Shown piece after piece: positions 39,881 to 49,790 of a stretch of 64,000 nucleotides of DNA (positions are counted from its first letter, which is position 1; every line of letters begins with the position of its first letter). The position numbers and the translations under genes were made by a program. Source of the stretch: Allolobophora icterica (taxonomy: Eukaryota > Annelida > Clitellata > Crassiclitellata > Lumbricidae); contig OY744615.1 of assembly GCA_963556255.1 (NCBI GenBank), positions 47,312,812-47,376,811 on the forward strand, in the 5' to 3' direction. The notes below the pieces were generated by a model, which was not told the origin of the DNA, ran no database searches, and worked only from the letters and a program-made list of their open reading frames with translations.

Positions 39881-40489
39881 AAATATCCGCCTTGTGCGGC
39901 CTTATTCTGCCTAGCGCAGTTCTTTAAACACCTTTTTAAAGCGTAAAATTGAATAATATCTTCTGCATGCTCATTATTTTACAGCATTACTTCATACGCC
40001 TTTGTATGGCTTAAAGTTTCATTATATCCAGGAGCAAGTTAGCAAGTACTGCACGATGACGAGGATCATGAGGAGGACTAAGAAGTCTCCGCTTCTACTT
40101 GTACTTATATGGCGAAAGCAGAGCTTTAAAAAGGTGTGTGAACTGCGAAGAACTGCTCTTAACAGTAGCTGTCGAGCCTGTGAATAAGCTGGTACCCGCG
40201 ACTTCGCTTTCTAGGGCGCTTTTGAAATCTCGAGATTACGATTACGATTAGGTTCCTTTGTTTAACGAAATCTTACGGCTGCCAGGGTCGTTGACCTTGG
40301 CCTTACCTCACTCAAAATATGAGGGTCAAATTATTAAAACGTCTGCGCGGTTACATGTATAGATTAATATTCAATATAATCTATATATGATTATTTGGTC
40401 ATTTGGCTCTTTTCCTCATTCTCTTTGGCTCAAAGGTTCTCTTTCGACCACAGGGTTCTTTGGGTGGCCATACATTGGTTGGTTAGTTG
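39881..40489. other. modules and short LINE tail, no gene
   Basis: A good module at 40105-40140 (TTATATGGCGAAAGCAGAGC, TTTAAAAAGGTGTGTG). A short LINE tail (AATAAGCTGGTACCCGCG to an ATTACG tail, 40185-40257) breaks the host unit. An A fragment lies at 40260-40300. Confidence 0.5.
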
Positions 40490-40660
40490 CTGTTTAACAA
40501 CGCTGTGTCACATCAAAGATGATTAGCGTCGCCCTCCTTTTCCATGCATTGGACTGATGCTTCCAAAGTACGAGAGTTTGGTAACAAAAGTAGTAATCAA
40601 AGATCATTAGCGTCACCTTTCTCCTTTATCCATTCTTGGGACTGGCACTGCCAGAGCAAA
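40490..40660 (-). repeat. two B-type 3' ends in tandem
   Basis: First: GTTTAACAACGCTGTGTC, GATTAGCGTCGCCC, TTGGACTGATGC. Second (from 40585): AATCAAAGATCATTAGCGTC, TTCTTGGGACTGGCACTGCC, lacking its outer GTTTAACGAC arm. Confidence 0.65.
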
Positions 40661-40845
40661 AGCAGTGGCAGAGTTTGGTAACAATATCATATTCAGATTC
40701 TTATTTATATTCATAATAATAAGCTTAAAAGAGGTATTTAATTTCAAGGCCATATGACACGTGATCAAAGGCGTGTTAGGCACTACTTTTATCGTCTGCT
40801 TTCTATTTGCACTCTTCTAAGAAGAATTTTGTTTTGAACTTCGTT
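40661..40845. other. module before family E
   Basis: AATAAGCTTAAAAGAGGTATT and GGCGTGTTAGGC match the flank of the other two family E copies. Confidence 0.45.
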
Positions 40846-41045
40846 TGAACTCCGTGAACTTGTTCCTCCTCCTCTTCTTTCTCTTCCCCTCCTCTTTCTC
40901 CTCCTCTTTTTCCTCACTTTTCTACTTCTCCTCGTTCTCTTTCTATTCCTGCTCCTCCCCTCCTCCTCCTCCTCCTCCTCTTCCTCTTCCTCCTCCTTCT
41001 CCTCCTCCTCCTTCTGGTCTGTTTATGGGCGTTCAGACGAAATAT
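40846..41045 (+). repeat. family E repeat, third copy
   Basis: A long CTC/TCC tract followed by GGTCTGTTTATGGGCGTTCAG. Only the 5' part of the family is present. Confidence 0.6.
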
Positions 41046-41145
41046 GTAGCGCGTAGTAGCCGAGGCCGAAGAAAATGGCGCTGTACATGAGTTACAAAAA
41101 TCAATGACAATCATATGAAAGTGTAAAGAGATAGGCCTTCAGCGG

Positions 41146-41530
41146 TTATTTGAATGACTCCAGAGATAGTGCATTTTTCACGTGGTCAGAAAGACTCAAT
41201 AAGACCATATCAAATGATCGCATAAAGTGTGGCGGAAGGTAAGGAGAGAGTAGTGATTGAAGGTAGATAGGAGTGCTCGTTGTGAGGCTTTCATAGGTAA
41301 GATAGGCCAGTTTAAATCTTATTCTGAATTCTACAGGAAGCCATTGCAGCTGACCGAGTAAATGTGAGGGCTTGAACGCGAAGATGGAAACAACAACACG
41401 GTAGCCAGAGATCTGAAGCCTGTTGGCTTCTAGATCTCCACCCATTGTTTAGTTGTGTGCTGTACAACACGAACGGAGAGAACTGTTCAATACACTTCTT
41501 TCTAATCGACGTCAACTGCCTTTGTTGCCT
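41146..41530 (-). pseudogene. LINE C-terminal fragment plus A block
   Basis: The minus-strand frame contains PSHLLGQLQWLPVEFRIRFK and LTYESLTTSTPIYLQSLLS, the post-RT segment of the same LINE as at 38.0 kb. It is open for about 99 codons. On plus, 41450-41530 continues TTAGTTGTGTGCTGTACAAC, GAGAGAACTGTTC and ATCGACGTCAACTGCC, the linker and A block. Confidence 0.6.
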
Positions 41531-41794
41531 TAGATCAGTTCTTTGCCATAGGCTGCCTTTTTGTCTTACTGACTGATCTTTAAGATTTTGACCTGATCAC
41601 GGCTTGGTTTTGGTGTGCCATCGGTTGATGCCTCGTGCATTTTACATCGGCGCAATAGAAGTTACTGATTGCTTTACACACCTTTTTAAAGCTCAGCATT
41701 CACCGTATATATAAGTAAAATTGGTGTCGTAAATTTGTTTTTGAGACTGTCTAGTAAATTGCATTCCTGTTAGTCTTAAGAACCCGATAAATAA
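41531..41794. other. reversed module, no gene
   Basis: TTTACACACCTTTTTAAAGC and CCGTATATATAAGTAAAA (41678-41722): a clear reversed module. GGTTTTGGTGTGCCATCGG recurs at 62010. Confidence 0.5.
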
Positions 41795-41985
41795 TAACTC
41801 TTACAACAGTTCAAGTCAAGTGGGTCTGTGGTCTCTGGCAGCAATTAACGACATGAGGAACAGTAGAGCAGAAGGAGTCGATAACATCCCAGCTGAAATA
41901 CTTAAGAACTTGGGAGAAAAAGCAACAGGAGAATTAATTAATTTAGCACATGGCATCAGTAAATTCACAAGCCCATGATCTAAAG
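41795..41985 (+). pseudogene. LINE RT fragment, RTE-like
   Basis: The plus frame reads AAINDMRNSRAEGVDNIPAE and ILKNLGEKATGELINLAHGI. It corresponds to the early RT block in which K..G.D.IPAE precedes the catalytic region, as in RTE-like elements. The preceding AACAGTTCAAGTCAAGTGG recurs at 16375 and 57408. Confidence 0.55.
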
Positions 41986-42560
41986 CTAACCAATCGGTCA
42001 ACGTGTCCCGTAGCTATATAGTTTCAGTTGACACCGTTTTAAAGGTGTCTAAGGAGTGCGCTCTAAACAGGCACCGACCATGCATATCCATTACATATAT
42101 CAGTCCCATACCGATGCCCATGCCTATATAGCATCGAATAATAATAATACGTTTTCAAGGTGTCTAAAAGGGGCGATCTTAACCATTAGCTAAATATTAA
42201 TTATTAATCCAAAGTTCAACATCGTCTTATGACATCAAAGACAGTGATAATATTCCGCAGCAATTGTCTCGGTTGGCTAGGGGGCGCAAGTGGCGCAGGA
42301 CTGTTTCTACAGACATTGCTATCTAAATTCTCGACCTCTCGCTATCAACTATAATTATATGTAATAAATAAGACACTGGAAACAGATAAAGAGCAATCTC
42401 TTATACACCTTTTAAAAACATATTTCAAAGACGTTATAAACAAGGAACACGTAAGGTTTGTCAATAGTAAATGTCGTTAAGCAATGAATGTAAGTGACAT
42501 TGTAAGGCTCTGGCTTTTATTGGTGTCTTTCAGACGCTGTACGATTCTGGTTTTTTGTAT
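41986..42560. repeat. modules, SINE2 head and debris
   Basis: 41990-42240 repeats 34250-34530 (modules and C end). 42270-42350 is a minus-strand SINE2-type head (GGCTAGGGGGCGCAAGTGG, CGACCTCTCGCTATC). 42350-42560 is the reverse complement of parts of 31600-31740 and 30715-30790. Confidence 0.55.
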
Positions 42561-42564
42561 TATA

Positions 42565-42720
42565 TTTCTGAATTGTCGTCAACGGCCTTTGATGTCATAA
42601 GACGACGTTATACTTTGGAATAATAAAAAAAACGTAAGTCATACAAACAGTGAAAACTGCTCAACATAATTTTCTGTCGACGTCAACGGCCTTTGTTGCC
42701 ATAAATTGTCAATCCAGCAC
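42565..42720 (+). repeat. C-type and A-type hairpin ends
   Basis: C: GAATTGTCGTCAACGGCC, TTTGATGTCATAAGACGACG, TTATACTTTGGAATAATAA. A: TCTGTCGACGTCAACGGCC, TTTGTTGCCATAAATTGTC. Natural strand plus. This is the inverted counterpart of 30567-30720. Confidence 0.75.
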
Positions 42721-43000
42721 TTCAGTTGTGACTGTGTAAAATATTTCAACAACGGTAAGGTCGACGTCAAAAACTGCAGTTCGTTCCACGTCTTTTAAAG
42801 TGTTACAGTCACCGTATAAGTCAGAGTTAAAGACACGCTCTTTAATAATATTGATCTTGATCTTTTGTTATGCCATAATTTTCTGTCGACGTCTCCGTCG
42901 AGATTACGTTAGGTTAACATAACATAACATAACAAGGGTTTTAAGTGGTTCAGAAGACGTGTAGTCTGTGTTAGAACCACTGCAAATTTACCTCGAACTC
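42721..43000. other. AT-rich flank and CR1 3' region
   Basis: Contains an (ATAAC)n-like stretch near 42917 (AACATAACATAACATAACA). On the minus strand this may be part of the CR1 3' untranslated end and tail. Confidence 0.35.
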
Positions 43001-45197
43001 TTAATAGCCCAATTTTCCTAGCTTCTTCTTAAAAGCTGTTATAGTATCCACTGAGACAGTACTATCGTCCAAACCATTCCACAGGTCTACAACTCTTGCA
43101 CTAAAGAATTTCTGCCCTAATGTTCCCTTCGGCCTCTTAAATAATTTATACCTGTGTCCCCGAGTTGCCTTGTTCGGTGCTAATTCAAAGAACCTCTCCC
43201 ACTGCAGTGCTTCCTTTCCAGTGATTATCTTATAAGCTTCAATCAGATCTCCTCTGCTCCTCCTTTTCTCCAATGTTGTTAGTCCACACCTTTTCAACCT
43301 TTCTTCATAGCTCAGATCCTTGTAGCCCCAAATCATTTTCGTAGCTCTTCTTTGTACTTTCTCCAGTTTTTCCATGTCCTGTTTCAGGTATGGATTCCAT
43401 ACCTGGATGCAATATTCCAACTGTGGCCTAACCAGTGATTTGTACAACCTTATTATTATATCTTTGTCTCTGGTGACTATTGTCCTTTTTATCATACCTA
43501 AAGTTGAATTAGCCTTTTTTGCTGCTTCAGCACATTGCCTTGAAGGTTTTGCACTCTTGTGCATAATCACTCCCAAGTCCCTTTCTTCATCACTCACTTT
43601 CAACACCGTGCCCCCCATTTCATATGAAAACTCGTTGTTTCTCCTCCCCATATGCATCACTGAGCACTTTTCCAAATTGAAGAGCATTTGCCAGTCTTGT
43701 GACCATCTGAACATTCTTCTTAGATCTTCCCGCAGTATCTCTGCTTCTTCTTCATCATCCACTGTTCTACATAGTTTTGTATCATCCGCAAACTTAGAAA
43801 TTTTAGATAAAATCCCATCGTCTATGTCATTAATAAAAAGTACGAAAAGCAGTGGCCCAAGCACTGATCCTTGTGGCACCCCACTTAGCACTGTCGTCCA
43901 GCCAGAATGTTTATCACCTATGCCCACCTTTTGTCTTCTACCTGATAACCAGCTTTGAATCCATCTTAGTACCTGCCCTCTAATCCCACCTGCTTGTAAC
44001 TTTTTGGCCAGCCTTACATGAGGTACTTTGTCAAATGCTTTGGCAAAATCTAAGTAAATTACATCTACAGGTTTTCCCTCGTCAATCCTCTCATAGACCT
44101 CGTCAAAGAACTCCAACAGATTTGTCAAACACGAACGGCCTTTGGTAAATCCATGTTGACTGCCCTTTATAATATCATGCTCATTCAAATGTTTCACTAT
44201 GTTATCCTTGATAATTCTTTCCATGACCTTGCACACCACACTGGTTAAACTGACTGGTCTGTAGTTAGCTGGTTCACTTCTATTTCCCTTTTTAAACAGT
44301 GGCACTATGAGTGCATCCTTCCATTCCCGTGGTACCTCTCCAGTCTGCATTGATTTATTGAAGATCTGGGCTAATGCCTCTCCAATTTCCTCCCTCACTT
44401 CATGTAAAAATTTTGGATGGAGTTCATCTATGCCCGGACTCTTGTCGGTTTTAAGTCTTTTCAGTTGCTCCACCACATTTTCCTTAGTAAACAGTACCTG
44501 TGTTAATCCCTTCTCGCCACAATCTACAAATATTTGTTTGGGCTCAGGTACATTTCCTAATTCTTCTAAAGTAAACACTGAGCTGAAATATTTATTGAGT
44601 ACTTCAGCAGCTTCCACATCATCCACTATAACTTCTCCCATTCCTTCTTCTTTTTTCAATGGCCCAATTCTGTCTTTCCTCTTCTGCTTACTTCTGACAT
44701 AGTTGTAGAAACTCTTACTATCCTCCTTTACATTCCTCGATAACTTCTGTTCAAAGTTTTGTATTGCTTTCTTGTTTGCATTATTGCAGCTGTTTCTTTT
44801 ATTCACATACTTGTTTCTTAACTTCTCAAGTCTGGCAACACTCTCTTGATCCAAATCCAGTCCCTTCTTTGTTTCCTTCTTCAACTTCTGTAAATTTTTC
44901 CATGCTTTGTGCTTTGCCCTTCTCTTTCTTTGAACCTCACGTGTTATCCAAGGCCTCTTCTTATTGGTTCTTTTGTGCTTCGGTATGTTTTCTTCGATAA
45001 TCTCCCTCATACGTTCTCTGAACTTCTCCCAAGCATCATTCACTCCCATGCCCTTTATTTCACTTACCAAATCCCTTTCCTTCAGCATCTTCCTAACTAA
45101 TTCATAGTCTGCCTTAAAGAAATTGGGTCTTGTCACATAGGCTTTTACTTCTTTGGTGGAATCTATCGGAAGAACGCTGACGTTTGCCACCTGGAAT
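43001..45197 (-). pseudogene. CR1-like non-LTR retrotransposon ORF2, 5' truncated
   Basis: An uninterrupted minus-strand frame of about 730 codons that starts inside ORF2 after the endonuclease (NFFKADYELVRKMLKER). RT blocks in order: LKTDKSPGIDELHPK, NYRPVSLTSVVCKVMER, DVIYLDFAKAFDKVPH, SGVPQGSVLGPLLFVLFIND and FADDTKL (FADD at 43781-43792). The post-RT part includes RDLGVIMHK and ends ITAFKKKLGKL. FADDTKL and the DLGV block are the CR1 flavour. No ATG is needed, because an in-frame TGA lies just upstream of GTG at 45190; the frame is a truncated remnant. Codon-level intactness implies a recent insertion. Endonuclease and ORF1 are missing, so it cannot move on its own. Confidence 0.88.
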
Positions 45198-45600
45198 CAC
45201 AGAAAACCATCTTCGGTCACTGGATGCTTAGTAATTGATGTAATTGGTGACATCAACCTTGCAATGCCGTTAGTTTGACTGGATTATATCCAGATAGTTT
45301 ATGACAGGACGTTCTCAGCTTAGCAAATATGATAAAGCGTCTCTCCCCTCCTTGATCCAGACTTTGGACGGGCACTACCACATTACGGAAGAGGAATAGT
45401 AATTCCCAGTGTTTAACCGCATCTTTTGGCTTTCAAAGCCTTTGACGTCGACCTATTTATCAGGACTATTCAAGTCAACATAGGGTAGAAGGCAAACTTA
45501 TATATAGCCAAATAAACGCGCTTAAAGGAGGTGTCTAAGCAATGGAAAAACAATTTATGTTTGTGAATCAGTTGGGAATTCACAATTTTAGTTGTAGGCC
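45198..45600. other. shared segment, modules
   Basis: 45198-45255 is the inverted copy of 30437-30500. After that come A/B fragments (GGACGGGCACTACCACATTACGG near 45369) and a module (TTAAAGGAGGTGTCTAAG, 45521). Confidence 0.45.
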
Positions 45601-45607
45601 TAGTAGT

Positions 45608-45760
45608 TTCCTGGTCAACGACAATGTGTCGTAACAAAGATGATTAGACGATCTTTACAGCGCCCTTGTAGCGGCATGGTCGCGTTACGGCGCTATAGAA
45701 ATTGTCCGTGTTATTATTATTAGTGTCGCCCTCCTTCCTTCTTCGTTCTTCGGACTGGCG
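45608..45760 (-). repeat. B-type 3' end split by a tiny retrocopy
   Basis: TGGTCAACGACAATGTGTCG and AACAAAGATGATTAG (ending 45647), then a 71-bp insert, then ATTAGTGTCGCCCTCC and CGGACTGGCGCTCCC. Removing the insert restores a normal B copy. Confidence 0.8.
45648..45718 (+). mobile_element. 71-bp LINE/SINE 3' tail insertion
   Basis: CAGCGCCCTTGTAGCGG, TTACGGCGCTATAGAAATTG and a TTA-rich tail, an L2-like 3' end. It is flanked by ATTAG (45643-45647 and 45719-45723). It retains nothing but the tail. Confidence 0.7.
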
Positions 45761-45829
45761 CTCCCATAGAACGGACAGTTTTATAACTTCATAATATTTT
45801 GATTAATAATTTTTATTGATTAGTTGCTG

Positions 45830-45905
45830 TTTAACGACGCTGTTTCATAACAAAGATGATTAGCGTCGCCCTCCTCTTTTCTCGAGGCTTAGGACTGGCA
45901 GTACC
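45830..45905 (-). repeat. B-type hairpin 3' end
   Basis: GATTAGTTGCTGTTTAACG, ACGCTGTTTCATAAC, GATGATTAGCGTCGCC and GGCTTAGGACTGGCAG. The outer stem CGACGCT/AGCGTCG is perfect. Confidence 0.8.
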
Positions 45906-46051
45906 ACAGTCAGTGCATATTTCAACGGATTGTGCAAGAAATGTTAGAGTTAAGGCAATTTTTAGCGTCTGCATATATTTTCTGCATATATTTCGGTTTT
46001 ATAGAGCGCATTTAAAACTGTCTCAAAAGCGCTTTGAACATGGGGTTCTAT
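45906..46051. other. no gene recognised
   Basis: The open frame from 45856 runs across the B copy into SINE3 and is not a gene. Confidence 0.4.
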
Positions 46052-46256
46052 TTAATAATAATAATCTTTTTCTTATTCAAACCGACAAACACAGCAAGAT
46101 TACATTGAGACATGACAGTACAATCATCAATATCTTAACTAAACACACGTTATGGCAGCCATGCAAGGCGCCCGCCCGAGGGGGTTGCGGGAATCGAACC
46201 GCGTATTGCTTCTATCCTGGCTATGAGTGTTACCATTACTCCATCCCTCCCCTAAG
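46052..46256 (-). repeat. SINE3, tRNA-derived, better-preserved head
   Basis: On the minus strand: A box TGGAGTAATGGT (46232-46243), B box GGTTCGATTCC (46190-46200), then GGGCGCCTTGCATGGCTGCC and a tail with ATTATTATTATT. In nearby tRNA-like spacing but lacking a complete tRNA fold. Confidence 0.75.
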
Positions 46257-46269
46257 CAATTTATATCAT

Positions 46270-46680
46270 GAAACAGTTGGCTAGGGGGCGCAAGTGGGAA
46301 CAGGAATGTTTCTGCAGATACTGCTATCTAGTTTGCCGACCTCTCGCTATCAGCTATTGACTAGGCAAGGAAAGGATAATGAGCCGTCTGTTATACACTG
46401 TTAAAGACATTATTTCAAACACTTACAATAGTCAATAGAATACCTCTCTTAAGGATATCAATGATGCTATAAATAAGGAATACGTAACTGTTTTCCTATA
46501 TATGAAGGATATATCAGTATTCACAGAGCGACTTCTCTCGATCTATATATATATCGTGGAACAGTTGGCTAGGGTGCGCAAGTAGAGCAGGAATATTTCT
46601 GCAGATAATACTGCTATCTGGATTCCCAATCTGTCACTATCAACCATGCACTAATTTAGTTTCAGAGTCAATAGGGAAAA
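46270..46680 (-). repeat. two SINE2-type heads
   Basis: GTTGGCTAGGGGGCGCAAGTG at 46275 and GTTGGCTAGGGTGCGCAAGT at 46567, each followed on plus by GAATGTTTCTGCAGAT-like sequence and by ACCTCTCGCTATC or a variant. Confidence 0.5.
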
Positions 46681-46737
46681 AGTTCATGCACTTTTCAGCA
46701 TGAAAAGAACAAAAGATTAATTTACGTTCATTATTAT

Positions 46738-46830
46738 TCCGAAAGTTTAACGACATCTTATGGCAACAGAGGCCGTTGACGTCGTTCAGAAATTATGCTG
46801 AATAGTTCTAACCGTTCCTATGGCATAACA
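46738..46830 (-). repeat. A-type hairpin 3' end
   Basis: TTATTCCGAAAGTTTAACG, ACATCTTATGGCAACAGAGG, CCGTTGACGTCG and CTAACCGTTCCTATGGC. The tail is of the C-like TTATTCC type. Confidence 0.7.
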
Positions 46831-47180
46831 CAAAATAATCGTACAGGATCAACAATACAATTGCAATTGATAATAACCTTAATAATTGTAGCATATGTGA
46901 AACTCAGTGGAAAGGTGTCTACATAAAGTGGATTCATTATACACTCCACAAATAGTTTTCCTTCGGCATCTGAGAAATTCTCAGAAAAATGATAAAAATA
47001 CCCATGCATGGTTGTCGCCTGTTTAGAGCGCCTTCTTTAGACACCTTTAAAACGCCGTCAACTGAGGCTATATAGGCACGGGACACTCTCACCCGTTAAT
47101 GAACCTTATTTAACCTCATCGATAAGCTGGTGCCATGCGCAAAACATTAAAGTAGCGCTTTCGAAATGTCGAGTTTACGA
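46831..47180. other. modules and short LINE tail
   Basis: A module at 46905 and a reversed module at 47038 (TTAGACACCTTTAAAACGCC, GCTATATAGGCACGG). A short LINE tail GATAAGCTGGTGCCATGCGC ... CGAGTTTACG at 47122-47180. No gene. Confidence 0.5.
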
Positions 47181-47580
47181 TTTTCTGGGGGCATCTGGAG
47201 GAGGATAGAATAAAGGCATTTGAAATGAAATGCATACGAAAAATCCTTGGAATATCATGGACGGAGAAGAAAACAAATGAATGGGTACTGGAGACGGCGG
47301 GGGTGGAAAGGAACCTATTGGAATCAATCAAAAGAAGAAAGATGTCATACTTTGGGCACATAATGAGGAAACAGAGGGATTGCCTAGAGAAAGAAATTAT
47401 GCAGGGAACATTACCGGGAACAAGAGCAAGAGGAAGACCAAGGAAGAAGTGGATGGACAACATTGGCGAATGGTTGGGATTATCAACAGAGAGGTCGCTG
47501 CGAGTAGCCGAAGACAGGAAAGGATGGAGAAGAATCGTCTACAATGCGACCAACCCTCGTATCGAGGGCGGTTAAAGAGA
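47181..47580 (+). pseudogene. RTE-like LINE ORF2 C-terminal end
   Basis: An open plus frame reading RIKAFEMKCIRKILGISWTE, KKTNEWVLETAGVERNLLES, SYFGHIMRKQRDCLEKEIMQ, RARGRPRKKWMDNI and a final ATNPRIEGG. This is the well-known end of RT proteins in RTE-related LINEs (SW...TN..VL, then FGH..R, then GRP...W.D.I). About 130 codons are left, without stops. The element is cut at its 5' side inside the LINE tail at 47180. Confidence 0.75.
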
Positions 47581-47639
47581 GAGAGAGGGGGGCATCGCAC
47601 GGGCTGAGGAAGACGAAGATCACAGAAGAGACTTGTGGT

Positions 47640-47870
47640 TCAATGAATAAACCAGGACACGGTAGGCGATCGGCTGGAGCGCTCGACTTAGACACTTTTG
47701 AAATTGCATTAACCACTACTGTAAATGAGACAACGCTACCCGGTACCCGATTGGTAAGAGTTTCATTGTGCCATAGGAACAGTGAGAACTGTAAGCGCAT
47801 ATAGATTCTGTCGACGTCAACGGCCTTTGTTGCCATATAAGATGTCGTTAAGCTCTAGATCCATCCAGCC
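47640..47870 (+). repeat. reversed module plus A-type 3' end
   Basis: TTAGACACTTTTGAAATTGC, ATTGTGCCATAGGAACAG, TCTGTCGACGTCAACGGCC, TTTGTTGCCATATAAGATG, TCGTTAAGCTC and ATCCATCC. Natural strand plus; this is the reference order for A copies. Confidence 0.75.
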
Positions 47871-48021
47871 CGATTGGTTAGAACGCTCACTTTAGACACA
47901 TTTGAACAATTGTTAATCGAAGCTATGAAGAAATAAAACATAATGCGAATTTGTCAGAACGATCTCATTAGACACCTTTAAGACGATGTTGAAGATATTA
48001 TATAGGCACGGGACGCGCAGG
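47871..48021. other. reversed modules
   Basis: Modules at 47887-47905 and 47975-48015 (TTAGACACCTTTAAGACG, TATTATATAGGCACGGG). Confidence 0.5.
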
Positions 48022-48033
48022 ATCATAAGTTCA

Positions 48034-48399
48034 TTTCTTAAGAAATGATCAATTAAACATTTCAATAATAGAATGGGAATATAATGTCATAATTATAATC
48101 ATATGTGCTGTGCATTTATGTCTGAAGTTGTTTAAATATTTCTAGCGAGTGACAATAGTTGCGAAGTACTGTTTGGTTTGCGTCGGAACATTTTATAGCT
48201 ATGTGTATTATAAATAACATTAGATATGTTGCTTTGGGTTATGTGACATTACTGACATTGTAAGCTTATGTTTGACACCTTTACATGGTGTTATACGGAC
48301 ACTATAAGTTTATCGTTTTCTAGAAATTGTATTTGTGAATTGTCGTCAACGGCCATTGTTGCCAAAGGACGACGTTAAACTTTGGAATAATAATAATAA
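48034..48399 (+). mobile_element. C-type retrocopy with 12-bp target duplication
   Basis: Flanked by ATCATAAGTTCA at 48022-48033 and 48400-48411. The body is almost identical to 26866-27219. It ends GAATTGTCGTCAACGGCC, AAAGGACGACGTTAAAC, TTTGGAATAATAATAATAA. No Pol III boxes are seen, so this is probably a 5'-truncated LINE 3' end rather than a SINE. It shows that the hairpin, GTTAAAC and tail together form the 3' terminus used in retrotransposition. Confidence 0.88.
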
Positions 48400-48534
48400 A
48401 TCATAAGTTCAAGCTTGCGCTAAACGATATCGTTAGAAACCTTTAAAATCAGTTACCCAATGCTACATAAGCAAGAGATACACACCTTAGATGATCATTT
48501 TTTACCTTTTGTACAGTAATTACCCAAGCTGATT

Positions 48535-48625
48535 GGCTCCGCCACTACCTGTGGTAATACCAGGAGAAAAACGAGGAGGGCGACGCTAGTTATCTTTGTT
48601 ATGACACACAACCGTTAAGTAGCAA
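48535..48625 (+). repeat. B-type 3' end
   Basis: GGCGACGCTAGTTATCTTTG, TTATGACACACAACCGTTAAG and TAGCAACTAAACAACC (tail). The outer stem is partly lost. Confidence 0.6.
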
Positions 48626-49164
48626 CTAAACAACCAACCAGGGTAAGAATTGTCGGTGGGTTGACGTTCAATACTATTAATCTTTCTTAGGACACCAAGA
48701 ATAAGTCTTAACTGCGCACCCACCCGAGGGGTCGTTTCCAACCCCCTCGGTTGTACTAATGTGATTATACTGTGCACATATTAAGCATTTTCTTTCACAA
48801 TTCACTTTGTGCGTTACTAGTGAAGTAATGCCATGGTTTATTGTGAGATTTGTGACTATGTGAATTGCATACTAATAAATTTGGTGGTGTCATCCTTCAA
48901 GGAGTTCAAGCTTTCTATTGTATTTTTGAATTTTCTCAGTTTGCAAAATACCGATTAGAAAACCAACTCCACATGGATCAAACTCATCGAAGTCTGACCC
49001 ATTTTTTATACAAATCTCACACTCAAACCAACCGACTCTAATAACGAACGGCGAAAACTGTTCTAAAAAATTTCCTTTCAACGTCAACGACCTTTGATCG
49101 AAAAATGTTGTTAAACTATTGTTAACCACAACCGATAGGCTAGCGCACACGCTTTTTATAATTA
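48626..49164. other. no gene recognised
   Basis: Contains an A fragment (TTCAACGTCAACGACCTTTG, 49075) and GGCGAAAACTGTTC. No coding support. Confidence 0.4.
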
Positions 49165-49650
49165 TTATTATTATTTTATTAGTTTAATTTTTATTATTTT
49201 GCCCCGAGATACATAGGATCCATCAGGGACTTAAACATTAATTGAAAAGAGCGAAATAACATCTGGAACGGCACCTATTCGTCGAAGTCCAGTGCGGAAA
49301 AAGGACCGTGAAATGTCATCGCATTGAAACGTTGGATTGTCCGAGTCAGGCGCTCAAAAATATAGGAGGTATGGTGTCCGTCCTTAGGCATCGTCCTTGA
49401 GACTCTGTCCTACGGTTGAGATGAAGGCCAGACCCTCAGCATGGTTTCAAAATAAGAGGGACGAAATGATGGTCTGCGGCAAGTTGGATGTAGTTATTTC
49501 GAGCCACCGCCATTTCAGCCGCTACCTCTCCCGTCCGAGAAGTAGATGCCTGTGACCGTTGCGTCCCAGATAAGGCTTCGCCCTGCACGCCAAGGGATAA
49601 GGATTTACCGTCCGGTCTCTTGTCCTGCTGCAGTGTAATTGAAATGTTCA
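49165..49650 (-). pseudogene. LINE ORF2 C-terminal fragment, second copy
   Basis: The minus frame has QQDKRPDGKSLSLGVQGEAL, RSQASTSRTGEVAAEMAVAR and NNYIQLAADHHFVPLILK, collinear with 33050-33260. The 3' part continues to GGATCCTATGTATCTCGGGG and a TAA-rich tail (49165-49200 on plus is ATTATTATTATTTTATTAG). Confidence 0.6.
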
Positions 49651-49689
49651 GTATGTCTCGTTTCAGGTTGGTTAACATCACCAAAATCC

Positions 49690-49790
49690 CATTAATAGCT
49701 GCTGACAACACGAAAGAATGAGGGCGGGTGGGCAGTCCTTTCCATCGCGATCTCATCTTCCCAGCGACACCCCTATGCTTGGGACCGGCA
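49690..49790 (-). repeat. SINE2 body fragment
   Basis: GAATGAGGGCGGGTGGGCAG, ATCGCGATCTCATCTTCCC and CGACACC match the minus-strand SINE2 body at 27895-27950. It joins a B-type end (TTGGGACCGGCACTACCACTT). Confidence 0.5.

Noticed and set aside
43374..45100. Plus-strand open frames of 78-194 codons
   Set aside because: Shadows of the CR1-like ORF2 on the minus strand.
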